DNA of 15,942 bases from Candidatus Nanoarchaeia archaeon (GCA_028711925.1 JAQTRH010000009.1:1-15942); one strand, 5' to 3'. Counted from the stretch's first letter, positions 6,216 to 12,982 are shown. Program-made: numbers and translations. Notes: generated by a model from the letters alone, not told the origin.

Positions 6216-6269
6216 GTTATTTATATTAATTAAATTTAAGTAGAGTATAATATTAATTAAATGGGGTGA
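6216..6269 (+). promoter_or_regulatory. Promoter region of the 6274 gene with a 13-bp direct repeat and Shine-Dalgarno
   Basis: TTATTTATAT (about 6217-6226) is a plausible TATA box that would start transcription near 6247. GGGGTGA (6263-6269) is a strong Shine-Dalgarno, four bases before the ATG at 6274. ATATTAATTAAAT occurs at 6223-6235 and again at 6250-6262, 27 bp apart. In such AT-rich DNA it may be chance. Confidence 0.4.
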
Positions 6270-6273
6270 AAAA

Positions 6274-6612
6274 ATGGGAAAATTAGACATTGGAGGAATA
6301 GCCTTTATTGTAGGCATGGTTTTAGCAATAGTGATTGCCTTGTTTGGAACAACAGCAACTTGGGTAATCTGGGTTCTGGCAGTACTAGGACTTATTGTAG
6401 GGTTATTGAATGTAACAGGGAAGGAATCAGGAAAGTTCTTGCTTGCAACAATTGCTTTTATGGTTACGTTTAACGCTCTAAGCAGAGTATTTGAACCCTT
6501 GGGTTCTATAGGAGCATTCTTGAATAGCTTCTTTGGACTGTTAATAGTTTTCGTAGGTCCTGCAGCAGCAATTGTAGCACTAATTTCTTTGATACATATA
6601 ACAAAGAAATAA
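6274..6612 (+). CDS. Small four-helix membrane protein
   Basis: A 112-residue hydrophobic protein with predicted helices at about residues 5-25, 30-46, 54-72 and 84-108. A short NVTGKESGKF loop lies between helices 2 and 3. The start is well set by a GGGGTGA Shine-Dalgarno. Short membrane proteins of this general look, with an NVT-E loop, are frequent in DPANN genomes and remain uncharacterised. I assign no function. It stands alone between the decarboxylase and the glucanase, is followed by a T-rich terminator, and so is probably monocistronic. No active-site residues are evident. Confidence 0.7.
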   Translation: MGKLDIGGIAFIVGMVLAIVIALFGTTATWVIWVLAVLGLIVGLLNVTGKESGKFLLATIAFMVTFNALSRVFEPLGSIGAFLNSFFGLLIVFVGPAAAIVALISLIHITKK

Positions 6613-6613
6613 G

Positions 6614-6645
6614 TTTTTATTTTTTATTTTTCTTAAATATTTTTA
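6614..6645 (+). terminator. T-rich terminator
   Basis: Several T runs (five to six T each) follow the stop of the 6274 gene without a hairpin, as expected for archaeal oligo-T termination. The rest of the gap to 6747 holds only the promoter of the next gene. Confidence 0.45.
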
Positions 6646-6707
6646 ATTTATTCTTATTGTTTTAAGATTCAAGTTTAGAAAATTAAAACCTTAATCTTTC
6701 CAAAATC

Positions 6708-6717
6708 TTTTTATACA
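6708..6717 (+). promoter_or_regulatory. TATA box for the GH15-like gene
   Basis: TTTTTATACAAG is centred about 35 bp before the ATG at 6748, giving a leader of about ten bases. No Shine-Dalgarno is visible. Confidence 0.35.
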
Positions 6718-6747
6718 AGTTTATTAATTTAAATTTTTGATAGTTGA

Positions 6748-7821
6748 ATGGAAAATCCAAGGCTAAATTATGAACAGCTGATAAAACAGCATCTCAATAT
6801 ATTAAAACATCTTCAGTATAAGTCTGGGTTATTTGCTGCATCAAAAAAAGATGTTGATACAGGATATGATAAATCCTGGTTAAGGGACAATTTCTATGAG
6901 TGCCTTGCATTTGAAGTGATAGGAGACTGGGAAACCGTAGAAAAAACATACGAAGCATTGTTAAGGGTGTTCATAAAGCACGAATACAAAATCGATTATG
7001 CAATAGCAAGAAAGCCGCAGCAAAAGCATGAGTATATTCATGCACGATATAACCCTGAAACATTTGATGAATTCTGGGAAGACTGGGGAAACAAGCAGAA
7101 TGACAGCATAGGCGCAATACTTTTTAATATAGGGAGATTAGTTAATGACCACAAGAAGAATATGCTTAAAGACGAAAGCCATATAAGGATTATTAATAAG
7201 CTCGTAAAATACCTTGAAAGCATTGAATACTGGTGGGACAAGGACAGTGGAATGTGGGAAGAGGAGGAGGAAGTTCATGCGTCCTCTGTTGGAGCCTGCG
7301 TTGCAGGCCTGAGAGAGATAAAAAAAATACCCGAGATAAACGTTCCTATTGAAATGATAGACAAGGGCATGGAAACATTGAAATATCTTCTTCCAAGAGA
7401 ATCAGAAAAAAAATTTGTTGATTTGGCGCTTTTGTCTTTGATATTCCCCTATAATATTTTAAGCAAAAGACAAAGAGACCAGATTCTGAAAAATGTTGAA
7501 TATCTTCTTTTAAGAAAAAGGGGAGTAATAAGATACAAGAATGACCACTATTACAACAAAAATCCTGATGGTTACAGTGAGGAGGCGGAATGGACTTTTG
7601 GGCTTAGCTGGCTTGCAATAATATACAACCATATGGGAAAAAAGAAAAAAGCACAGAAATTTCTTAATATGGCCATGAAAACGGTCACAGATGATGGTGT
7701 TCCAGAGCTTTATTTCTCCAACTCAGATGTCTGCAACCAAAATAATCCTTTAGGATGGTCAGAGTCATTGTTTATAGTTGCCCTGCATGACATGAATGAA
7801 AAAATATTAAACAAACCCTGA
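6748..7821 (+). CDS. GH15 / phosphorylase-kinase-alpha-like (alpha/alpha)6 glycoside hydrolase
   Basis: A 357-residue protein that looks like a compact catalytic (alpha/alpha)6 barrel. DTGYDKSWLRDNFYECLA (37-54) is the substrate-site arginine/aspartate motif. HARYNPETFDEFWEDWGNKQ (98-117) and NDSIGAILFNIGR follow. DSGMWEEEEEVHASSVG (166-182) would hold the general acid glutamate, and SEEAEWTFGLSWLA (277-290) resembles the ECEW block of phosphorylase kinase alpha. NPLGWSESLFIVALHDM (333-349) closes the barrel. No signal peptide is present, so it is probably cytoplasmic and releases glucose from an alpha-glucan such as glycogen. It is shorter than typical GH15 glucoamylases because the N-terminal beta-sandwich is absent. 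Activity, rather than a regulatory role, is inferred. Confidence 0.78.
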   Translation: MENPRLNYEQLIKQHLNILKHLQYKSGLFAASKKDVDTGYDKSWLRDNFYECLAFEVIGDWETVEKTYEALLRVFIKHEYKIDYAIARKPQQKHEYIHARYNPETFDEFWEDWGNKQNDSIGAILFNIGRLVNDHKKNMLKDESHIRIINKLVKYLESIEYWWDKDSGMWEEEEEVHASSVGACVAGLREIKKIPEINVPIEMIDKGMETLKYLLPRESEKKFVDLALLSLIFPYNILSKRQRDQILKNVEYLLLRKRGVIRYKNDHYYNKNPDGYSEEAEWTFGLSWLAIIYNHMGKKKKAQKFLNMAMKTVTDDGVPELYFSNSDVCNQNNPLGWSESLFIVALHDMNEKILNKP

Positions 7822-7847
7822 AAATCTTGCGGAATTTCTTGGATTGG

Positions 7848-7855
7848 TTTTATTA
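7848..7855 (+). promoter_or_regulatory. TATA-like element for the OB-fold gene
   Basis: TTTTATTAAG is centred about 27 bp before the ATG at 7879, which fits a leaderless transcript. TATATTTAA at 7862-7870 is too close to the start to serve. Confidence 0.3.
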
Positions 7856-7878
7856 AGAATCTATATTTAATAATTTTC

Positions 7879-8226
7879 ATGGATGAAAAAATGCTCTTTA
7901 AGCTTGCTTTGATTGTTTCTTTTACAGGGATATTTGCTCTTTTTGTTATATCAGAAAAAATTGAGATACCTGAAAAAAGCATTGATGAATTAAGTGAGAA
8001 TGACATTGAAAAAGATGTTAAAATAAAAGGAACTGTTACAAAAGCAGATAACAAAGATAAAATAATTGTTCTTGAAATATCCCAACCAAATACCATAAGT
8101 GTTGCTTTGTTTAAAGAGGATAATTTAACAATAGAAAAAGGCAAAGAAGTTGAGGTTATAGGTCAGGTAGATGAATTTAACAACCAGCTTCAGTTGATAG
8201 CCAATGAGATTAAAGTAATTGATTAG
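7879..8226 (+). CDS. Membrane-anchored OB-fold protein
   Basis: A 115-residue protein with one N-terminal membrane helix (about residues 6-24), a short acidic linker, and an OB-fold of the tRNA-anticodon/RecG-wedge type at about 45-113. The OB-fold has KDVKIKGTVTKAD as strands 1-2, KIIVLEISQP and ISVALFKED as the central strands, and GKEVEVIGQVDEFNNQLQLI as the closing strands. Such folds bind nucleic acid, and the anchor would place the domain on one face of the membrane. Lone anchored OB domains recur in DPANN archaea without assigned roles. The stop overlaps by 4 bp that of the convergent 80-residue gene. Confidence 0.72.
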   Translation: MDEKMLFKLALIVSFTGIFALFVISEKIEIPEKSIDELSENDIEKDVKIKGTVTKADNKDKIIVLEISQPNTISVALFKEDNLTIEKGKEVEVIGQVDEFNNQLQLIANEIKVID

Positions 8227-8465
8227 GATTTTTCTTTTTTCCCGGCAAATTTTTCTGCCCTTTCAAGCATTTTCTTCTTCAGGCCAATAAAAACACCGTC
8301 TGGCTTTCCAGCGCAGTAAGTGGCTTCCTTGTCTTTTATAATCTCATTAAGCTCCTCGCTCTCAATATCAATATGCATAATTCTCGAGTTTGTTGATGGA
8401 TCTTTTTTATGTAAATACACCTTAACATTTTTTATTTCTATTTTGCTTTTTGCAGGACCACTCAT
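8223..8465 (-). CDS. Small conserved-looking soluble protein
   Basis: An 80-residue hydrophilic protein. It has a beta-rich first half (KIEIKNVKVYLHKKD, SRIMHIDIESEEL), a single cysteine in TYCAGKPDGVFIGL (49-62), and a basic C-terminal helix (KKKMLERAEKFAGKKEKS). There are no membrane segments. I recognise no family. AAAGGTG at 8471-8477 on the minus strand is a Shine-Dalgarno that supports the ATG at 8465. It is the last gene of a three-gene leftward operon with a hibernation-factor-like protein and a DUF131-like membrane protein. Confidence 0.65.
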   Translation of the reverse strand: MSGPAKSKIEIKNVKVYLHKKDPSTNSRIMHIDIESEELNEIIKDKEATYCAGKPDGVFIGLKKKMLERAEKFAGKKEKS

Positions 8466-8707
8466 AAAAACACCTTTATCTTGGAAGGTTTAATAATATC
8501 CATATAAATATCAGAAATGCCAAACCAATGAAAAAATACAAAAATCTCTTTGTCGTTTGCAAAACCAAATGGAATAAAACCAATAAATCCGCCAACGCCA
8601 AATTTGACATCTGTTTTTTCTTTATCTATGTTTGTGAGTGCGCTTATCATGATAATTATAACTCCTAAAAATATAAAGATTATTCCTAAAGGTATCAGCT
8701 GCTTCAT
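8462..8707 (-). CDS. DUF131-like small membrane protein with an apparent frameshift
   Basis: The uninterrupted frame gives 81 residues from the ATG at 8707, one base after the upstream stop. An upstream TTG at 8728 is less likely. The protein has one membrane helix (about 3-24), then FGVGGFIGFIPFGFANDKEI, which resembles the GG-hhhGPIPhhFGsDK block of archaeal DUF131/TIGR00304 proteins. Such proteins then enter a second helix. Here the open frame instead continues into a polar tail. Dropping one base from the A6 run at 8531-8536 restores FFIGLAFLIFIWILLNLPR and a stop at 8476-8478, giving 76 residues and two helices. This could be a recent mutation, a sequence error or slippage on the homopolymer. 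Against it, the unshifted stop forms an ATGA overlap with the next start. Confidence 0.6.
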   Translation of the reverse strand: MKQLIPLGIIFIFLGVIIIMISALTNIDKEKTDVKFGVGGFIGFIPFGFANDKEIFVFFHWFGISDIYMDIIKPSKIKVFL

Positions 8708-8708
8708 T

Positions 8709-9002
8709 TTACAAAACTTCTCTTTCAACTGCCTTTAATACCTTGTCTACAGCAACAAAAAGGTTTTTATCCACTATTTTAGCTGTTTTTTCTTTTTCGC
8801 CAACAACAAGCGTTCCAAAAACCTCTGATTCCTCTCCTTGCTGGTTTAATTCAAGAACAAGTTTTTCAAATTCCTTTAAGTTGTCAGAAAATTTTCTGCT
8901 GTAGGAGCCAATAATCTTTTTCAAAATTATCATTGTACCTCCATCAATTTCTAAGAATCCCTTAAGCTCTATTCCCCCACCTAGCTTAATAACTTCTGCC
9001 AT
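8709..9002 (-). CDS. Small alpha/beta protein, possibly ribosome-hibernation-factor-like
   Basis: A 97-residue protein with no membrane segment. The predicted order is beta (IELKGFLEI), helix (TMIILKKIIGSYSRKF, 23-38), beta (FEKLVLELNQ), beta (EVFGTLVVGEK), beta (KTAKIVD) and helix (NLFVAVDKVLKAVEREV, 80-96). This beta-alpha-beta-beta-beta-alpha order, the length, and the final helix with its DKNLFVAVDKVLKAVE pattern recall short HPF/RaiA (S30AE) proteins, which have DMYAAID..VDKLE at the same place. The match is by eye and remote, so the family call is tentative. The start is fixed by the Shine-Dalgarno AGGGGTGAT at 9008-9016. It is the first gene of a three-gene operon. Confidence 0.65.
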   Translation of the reverse strand: MAEVIKLGGGIELKGFLEIDGGTMIILKKIIGSYSRKFSDNLKEFEKLVLELNQQGEESEVFGTLVVGEKEKTAKIVDKNLFVAVDKVLKAVEREVL

Positions 9003-9007
9003 AACCT

Positions 9008-9060
9008 ATCACCCCTGTAGGTATTTGTATTATTGATTTATGGCTATAAAAAAGTTTCGA
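9008..9060 (-). promoter_or_regulatory. Promoter and Shine-Dalgarno of the 9002 operon
   Basis: The minus strand has CGAAA followed by CTTTTTTATAG (9045-9060), a near-consensus BRE/TATA pair that predicts a start near 9023. AGGGGTGAT (9008-9016) lies five bases before the ATG at 9002. Confidence 0.5.
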
Positions 9061-9078
9061 AAATTCATCTTGAGTTTA

Positions 9079-9168
9079 GTATACTTTTTAATATATTATT
9101 ATACTTTATATATCTAAAATTTTAATCAATTTAGTAAACTAATACAGAAAAAAGTATATTATTATACT
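9079..9168. repeat. Two AGTATA/TATACT inverted repeats sharing a 14-bp direct repeat
   Basis: TATATTATTATACT occurs at 9092-9105 and 9155-9168. Each copy is the right arm of an inverted repeat: AGTATA (9079-9084) with TATACT (9100-9105), and AGTATA (9153-9158) with TATACT (9163-9168). The second overlaps the last codons and stop of alaX and could be its terminator. The first lies between alaX and the next promoter. Apart from these repeats and the 9002 promoter, the 159-bp gap holds nothing recognisable. Confidence 0.45.
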
Positions 9169-9800
9169 AATATTACTTCAATTCTCTCTTTTCCAGCGCC
9201 AATATTCTTTCTTTTAAGCTTTATCTGGCCTATTTCCTTAGTATTTTTCACATGTGTTCCGCCGCACGGCATAAGCCATTTTCCGCACTCCCAAAATCTT
9301 CTTGTTGGGTCTTTCTCATCCTGAAATGTTTTTATATCAATTCCTTCCTTTATTGTATTGTTTGTTTTTTCCTGTATTTCCTCAAGCAATAAACCAACAG
9401 ATTCATCGTATGCAAAATCCAACCTTGCCTTGTCTATGCTTATGTTTGAGCCAATTACTTTCTGTTGTCCTACTTTTTCAATAAAATAATAATAAACAAT
9501 ATGCGCTGCTGAATGAATTTTCATTATCTTATACCTGTAATCCCAGTCAATCTCAACCTTAACATTATCGCCAACCGCAAAGTCAGGCTCTTTCTCAAGG
9601 ATATAATAAATCTCATCTTCATTTTGTTTTACTGCCTCTAAAACATTTATTCCATTAATTGTTCCCTTGTCAGACGCTTGGCCGCCAGAAAAAGCAAAAA
9701 ATACTGTTTTGTCCAACCATACCTTATTGTCCTCAATAGCTGCAACCCTTGAATAACACTCTTTCATATATTGATCCTGCCAGAAAAGTTTTATTACCAT
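9162..9800 (-). CDS. alaX: Alanyl-tRNA editing protein AlaX
   Basis: A 212-residue free-standing editing domain that hydrolyses Ser-tRNA(Ala), and possibly Gly-tRNA(Ala), formed by mischarging. The zinc ligands are all present: HSAAH gives H96 and H100, and CGGTH gives C179 and H183. The N-terminal half has TVFFAFSGGQASDKGT (32-47), the counterpart of the FYP-GGGQ-DTG segment of alanyl-tRNA synthetase, which places it in the AlaX-M type. An extension to 9851 is open. However, the TATA box at 9831-9837 would start transcription only about five to ten bases before the ATG at 9800, and MVIKLFWQDQY is the usual family start. It ends in an inverted repeat. Confidence 0.88.
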   Translation of the reverse strand: MVIKLFWQDQYMKECYSRVAAIEDNKVWLDKTVFFAFSGGQASDKGTINGINVLEAVKQNEDEIYYILEKEPDFAVGDNVKVEIDWDYRYKIMKIHSAAHIVYYYFIEKVGQQKVIGSNISIDKARLDFAYDESVGLLLEEIQEKTNNTIKEGIDIKTFQDEKDPTRRFWECGKWLMPCGGTHVKNTKEIGQIKLKRKNIGAGKERIEVILV

Positions 9801-9830
9801 TTTTATCAAAAATAAAAAATTAAAAAAACT

Positions 9831-9837
9831 ATTTAAA
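9831..9837 (-). promoter_or_regulatory. TATA box for alaX
   Basis: The minus strand reads CTTTAAATAG around this point, 31-37 bp before the ATG at 9800. It supports the short alaX start over the 9851 start, which would lie upstream of the promoter. Confidence 0.5.
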
Positions 9838-9858
9838 GGTTGTTGTTTCATAATTAGC

Positions 9859-9905
9859 TATTAGTTATTACTTATTAGTAATTAAAATAGAAAGCTTTAT
9901 ATATA
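9859..9905 (+). promoter_or_regulatory. Promoter of the 9926 gene with tandem 7-mers and inverted repeat
   Basis: AATAGAAAGC followed by TTTATATATA (9896-9905) is a near-ideal archaeal BRE/TATA centred 26 bp before the ATG at 9926, so the transcript should be leaderless. Directly upstream are three tandem 7-mers at 9859-9879 (TATTAGT, TATTACT, TATTAGT) that contain the inverted repeat ATTACT-TATT-AGTAAT (9867-9882). The 22 bp at 9882-9903 recur exactly before the gene at 12916. Confidence 0.6.
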
Positions 9906-9925
9906 AGGTAAATTTTATTACAAAA

Positions 9926-10867
9926 ATGGAAAAAAATAGAGAATATATAAAAAAATGTATGATAGAAAGTTTAGAAAAAGAACGTAGTGAAATATTAGAA
10001 TGTATAGAAGATAAAGAAAAATTAATTGAAAGACTAGAAGAAGAAATGTCTCCTGAAAATAGTCAAGGAATAGTAGATTATTTTAGAAACTTATTAGATT
10101 ATAGAAAAAAAAGGGTAGAATTAACAGATAGGCAAAAAGATCTTTTTAAAAAAATTAATTCTAAGATTGGGATTCAAGCAGAAAATATAATTGGAGATTA
10201 TCAAAGAAGAATAAAAGATGAGATAATAAACATAGAAGATGAAATTACAAAACAAGAAGAAGTAATTAAACCTGTAGAAGGAAAAATAATATTAAAAACT
10301 CTCTCCTTGCATGGAATAAAAAAACAGGATATAGAAAGTAATGGTTATTGGTTTCATTTTGATTATAACTCATATTTTGTAGGTTTTGTTAATCAAAGTG
10401 AGAGATTATGTGGTGAAATGTATAGAAAACCAAAAAATAAAGAAGAGGAAAAGCATATGAAAGAAATAGAAAGACGCATAATAAGTTTTCCAAGAAAAAG
10501 TTTTCTAGAAAATAAAGAAATTTCAAACATAGGATATAAGAGGTTTAAGAATATTTCAAACCAAGATAAAAATTTAAAAATAATCTCTCAATTTTATGAA
10601 GCCATGGTTAATGAGCCTTTTAGGGAAGGTTTATTTGAGATTATTAAAAATGATTTAATAAACAACTTCAAGGATATATTCCAACAGGTTTTTAATTACA
10701 GAAGTTTCATTCTCTATGGATCACCATCTAAGACAACAAAGGATCTAATAAGTATTGCACATTTACCTTTAAAAACAGTTAAAAAAATACAGGATGATTA
10801 TGCAACAGTAAGAATCGATGAAAAAGAAAGCTTAGAAGATAAGTTGTCTTATAACCTTAAAAAATAA
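9926..10867 (+). CDS. Orphan coiled-coil protein
   Basis: A 313-residue protein, soluble and rich in Lys, Glu and Ile. Long heptad-like helices occupy about residues 5-42 and 52-118, interrupted by MSPENSQGI. A central region at 119-165 looks beta-containing (SNGYWFHFDYNSYFVGFVN). It is followed by a basic stretch (ERRIISFPRKSF) and a mostly helical C-terminal third. No catalytic motif, membrane segment or known domain is visible, and I do not recognise a family. Codon use is distinctly more AT-rich than in the flanking alaX and methylthiotransferase genes (many ATA, AGA, TTA). It shares its promoter element with two other orphan genes in this window, which suggests common regulation. Confidence 0.7.
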   Translation: MEKNREYIKKCMIESLEKERSEILECIEDKEKLIERLEEEMSPENSQGIVDYFRNLLDYRKKRVELTDRQKDLFKKINSKIGIQAENIIGDYQRRIKDEIINIEDEITKQEEVIKPVEGKIILKTLSLHGIKKQDIESNGYWFHFDYNSYFVGFVNQSERLCGEMYRKPKNKEEEKHMKEIERRIISFPRKSFLENKEISNIGYKRFKNISNQDKNLKIISQFYEAMVNEPFREGLFEIIKNDLINNFKDIFQQVFNYRSFILYGSPSKTTKDLISIAHLPLKTVKKIQDDYATVRIDEKESLEDKLSYNLKK

Positions 10868-10868
10868 A

Positions 10869-10891
10869 TTTTTAACTATTTAATCTTTTTT
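10869..10891 (+). terminator. T-rich stretch after the 9926 gene
   Basis: Two T runs (five and six T) follow the stop without a hairpin, a plausible archaeal oligo-T terminator. Confidence 0.35.
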
Positions 10892-10902
10892 CAATAAACA
10901 AG

Positions 10903-10910
10903 ATATTTAA
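10903..10910 (+). promoter_or_regulatory. TATA box for the methylthiotransferase gene
   Basis: ATATTTAA is centred about 27 bp before the ATG at 10934. With no Shine-Dalgarno present, the transcript is probably leaderless. Confidence 0.45.
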
Positions 10911-10933
10911 AGAAATAATAATTCTTTTGTTTT

Positions 10934-12214
10934 ATGGCTAAAATTTTCATAAAAACCTTTGGATGCTCTGCAAACTACAATAACTCAGAGATAATGGAGG
11001 GGCTTTTGATAAAGGCAGGCCACTATGTTGTTAAAGAGCCAAAGGATTCAGATTTAATCATAGTAAATACCTGCACTGTAAAGCTGCCCACTGAAAACAA
11101 GGTTAAGAACAACATAAGGGATTTCTTAAAGTTAAACAAAAAAATAATTGTAGCTGGATGTATGCCCGAAGTGCAGAAAGATACGCTAAAAAAAATTTCT
11201 CCACAATTATCTTTTGTCGGAGTTTATCACACAAAAGAAATTACGAAAGCAGTCGATAAGGTGATTAATAGATATTTTGTTGACTTAACCGGAAAAAGAG
11301 ATGAAACAAAACTGAATCTTCCAGTCAAAAGAAAAAACAAAATAATACAAATCATCCAGATTTCAGAGGGATGCAATGGAATATGCACTTACTGTATTGT
11401 AAGGTTGGCAAAGGGAAAACTGTTTTCTTATCCAGAAAAGGATATTGTAAAACAGGTTAGGTCTGCTGTTAAAGACGGCTGCGGGGAAATTTGGCTAACA
11501 TCGCAGGATACTGCTGCATACGGCCAGGACAAAAACATAGACCTTGTATCACTTCTTAGAAAGATAGTTTTAATCAAAGAAGACTTTATGGTTAGAATTG
11601 GAATGATGGATCCAAACAACTTAATTTTGATTTTAGATGATTTAATAACTCTAATGAAATCAGAAAAAATATTCAAATTTTTGCATATCCCTATTCAATC
11701 TGGGAATAATGAAATCTTAAAAAAAATGAAAAGGCCTTACAACACAAATCAATTTAAAAAAATCATAAAAAAACTAAGAAAAGAAATTCCTGAAATAACA
11801 ATAAGCACAGATATGATATGCGGCTTTCCCGGAGAGACAGAAGAGCAGTTTAATGATTCTATAAAATTAATAAAAGAAATAAAACCAGATGTTTTGAATA
11901 TATCAAGATTTTGGCCGAGGCCGGGAACAGAGGCCGCATTAATGAAAAACCGAGTGCATGGCAGAATAACTAAAAAAAGAAGCCAAATCTTAACACGGGA
12001 ATTCAACAAAATCTGCACTAAAAGAAATAAAAAATGGCTGAAATGGCAGGGAGATATTTTAGTTGATGAGAAAGGCCAAAAAGGCTCATTCATAGGAAGA
12101 AATTACTGTTATAAACCGGTTGTAATCAAATCAGAAAATAATTTAATAGGAAAAAATGTTAATGTAAAAATAACAAAAGCAACAAATCACACATTATATG
12201 GCATCAGGATTTAA
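10934..12214 (+). CDS. tRNA threonylcarbamoyladenosine methylthiotransferase (CDKAL1/e-MtaB type)
   Basis: A 426-residue radical SAM enzyme that adds a methylthio group to C2 of t6A at position 37 of ANN-decoding tRNAs. The N-terminal UPF0004 domain has three [4Fe-4S] ligand cysteines, C11 (FGCSAN), C47 (NTCTVK) and C76 (AGCMPE). The radical SAM cluster is CNGICTYC (C147, C151, C154), followed by GEIWLTSQDTAAYG, FLHIPIQSGN, DMICGFPGET and RFWPRPGT. The C-terminal 60 residues form a TRAM RNA-binding domain (GSFIGRNYCYKPVVI, LIGKNVNVKI). NTCTVK rather than the bacterial MiaB sequence, together with the archaeal context, favours the t6A substrate over i6A. The last 21 bp overlap the convergent orphan gene. 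Confidence 0.9.
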   Translation: MAKIFIKTFGCSANYNNSEIMEGLLIKAGHYVVKEPKDSDLIIVNTCTVKLPTENKVKNNIRDFLKLNKKIIVAGCMPEVQKDTLKKISPQLSFVGVYHTKEITKAVDKVINRYFVDLTGKRDETKLNLPVKRKNKIIQIIQISEGCNGICTYCIVRLAKGKLFSYPEKDIVKQVRSAVKDGCGEIWLTSQDTAAYGQDKNIDLVSLLRKIVLIKEDFMVRIGMMDPNNLILILDDLITLMKSEKIFKFLHIPIQSGNNEILKKMKRPYNTNQFKKIIKKLRKEIPEITISTDMICGFPGETEEQFNDSIKLIKEIKPDVLNISRFWPRPGTEAALMKNRVHGRITKKRSQILTREFNKICTKRNKKWLKWQGDILVDEKGQKGSFIGRNYCYKPVVIKSENNLIGKNVNVKITKATNHTLYGIRI

Positions 12215-12916
12215 AGAGTTTTTTTGTTCATATAAGCTTTTTAGTTTTTTATTAGCATCTTCTATTTTTCCACTGTAAAGTCCAGGATTTTCAACCATGT
12301 TGTCTTGGTAATTTATTTTTAATTTTTGCAATTTATTTATTTTAGATTGCAGGTTATCTGCTTTCTTTAATGCTTTATTTCTCCTGTGTTCTAAAATCTG
12401 TTCTTCTCTTTCTATATTTGATTCATAGGTTTCTTTTGTAGTTATTTTTGAGCGTAATTTTTGTGATAGAGGAGCAACTATTATTTCGCCAACAAAGTCT
12501 CTTGTTCCATCAACAAAAAATTTGCTTGCATTGTATGTAGATTTAACTCCAAATTTTGATAAGCCATAAGACAATTTTCCTGTACCATTTATTGCTTTTT
12601 CAAGAGGGTTATAGTTTTTGGCTATTGAATATGTTCCATAGACAGCTAAAGCAGACAATCCTGCTGCAGCAATATCATCTAATCCAATGTTTAAAATTAT
12701 ATTTTTACTTCCTGTATATTTTCCTAAGAAATCAACTATATGTGGATAATTAGAGTATAAAGCAATTGCAGCTCCGCTTACTGTTGCAGCCTCGCATAAT
12801 CCTTTGTAAACATCAGACATTTTCTGTTTTAATGTATTTTGTTTATTGCTATACCTGGCTGCTTGATTTTGTTCTACATAATCATCAATATTTTCATTTA
12901 AATTATTTTTGCTCAT
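12194..12916 (-). CDS. Orphan protein with central hydrophobic segments and C-terminal coiled coil
   Basis: A 240-residue protein of unrecognised family. The N-terminal 35 residues are polar and Asn/Gln-rich. Two moderately hydrophobic stretches follow (about 40-56, and 76-100 with LDDIAAAGLSALAVYGTYSIA). Next is a Gly/Ser/Tyr-rich amphipathic segment (107-137), a short hydrophobic patch (FVGEIIVAPL) and a long charged coiled coil (about 163-235). It may associate with the membrane. The start is backed by GAGG at 12924-12927 (minus strand). Its 3' end overlaps the convergent tRNA-modification gene by 21 bp. Composition is AT-rich, and its promoter shares 22 identical bases with that of the 9926 gene. 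Confidence 0.68.
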   Translation of the reverse strand: MSKNNLNENIDDYVEQNQAARYSNKQNTLKQKMSDVYKGLCEAATVSGAAIALYSNYPHIVDFLGKYTGSKNIILNIGLDDIAAAGLSALAVYGTYSIAKNYNPLEKAINGTGKLSYGLSKFGVKSTYNASKFFVDGTRDFVGEIIVAPLSQKLRSKITTKETYESNIEREEQILEHRRNKALKKADNLQSKINKLQKLKINYQDNMVENPGLYSGKIEDANKKLKSLYEQKNSLNPDAI

Positions 12917-12936
12917 ATTAAAACCTCTTATTTGTT

Positions 12937-12982
12937 ATTACTAATAAGTAACATATTTACTATATAAAGCTTTCTATTTTAA
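12937..12982 (-). promoter_or_regulatory. Promoter of the 12916 gene with inverted repeat at the predicted start site
   Basis: Read on the minus strand, bases 12982 to 12961 are identical to 9882-9903 and end in the BRE/TATA AGAAAGCTTTATATA. The predicted start is near 12940. TTACT-TATT-AGTAA (minus strand, 12951-12938) covers that point. The same 15-base core lies upstream of the TATA box at the 9926 gene. Confidence 0.6.

Noticed and set aside
6223..6262. 13-bp direct repeat before the 6274 gene as a regulatory site
   Set aside because: ATATTAATTAAAT is pure A/T and easily arises by chance in this spacer. It is mentioned with the promoter only.
7710..8144. 144-residue minus-strand open frame
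   Set aside because: It is antisense to the glucanase end and the OB-fold gene and spans an obvious intergenic promoter.
8708..8728. TTG start for the DUF131-like gene
   Set aside because: It overlaps the end of the upstream gene, and the ATG at 8707 sits one base after that stop in a normal operon junction.
9801..9851. 17-residue extension of AlaX
   Set aside because: It would start upstream of the TATA box at 9831-9837. The extra residues are low-complexity Phe/Leu-rich sequence, not a family feature.
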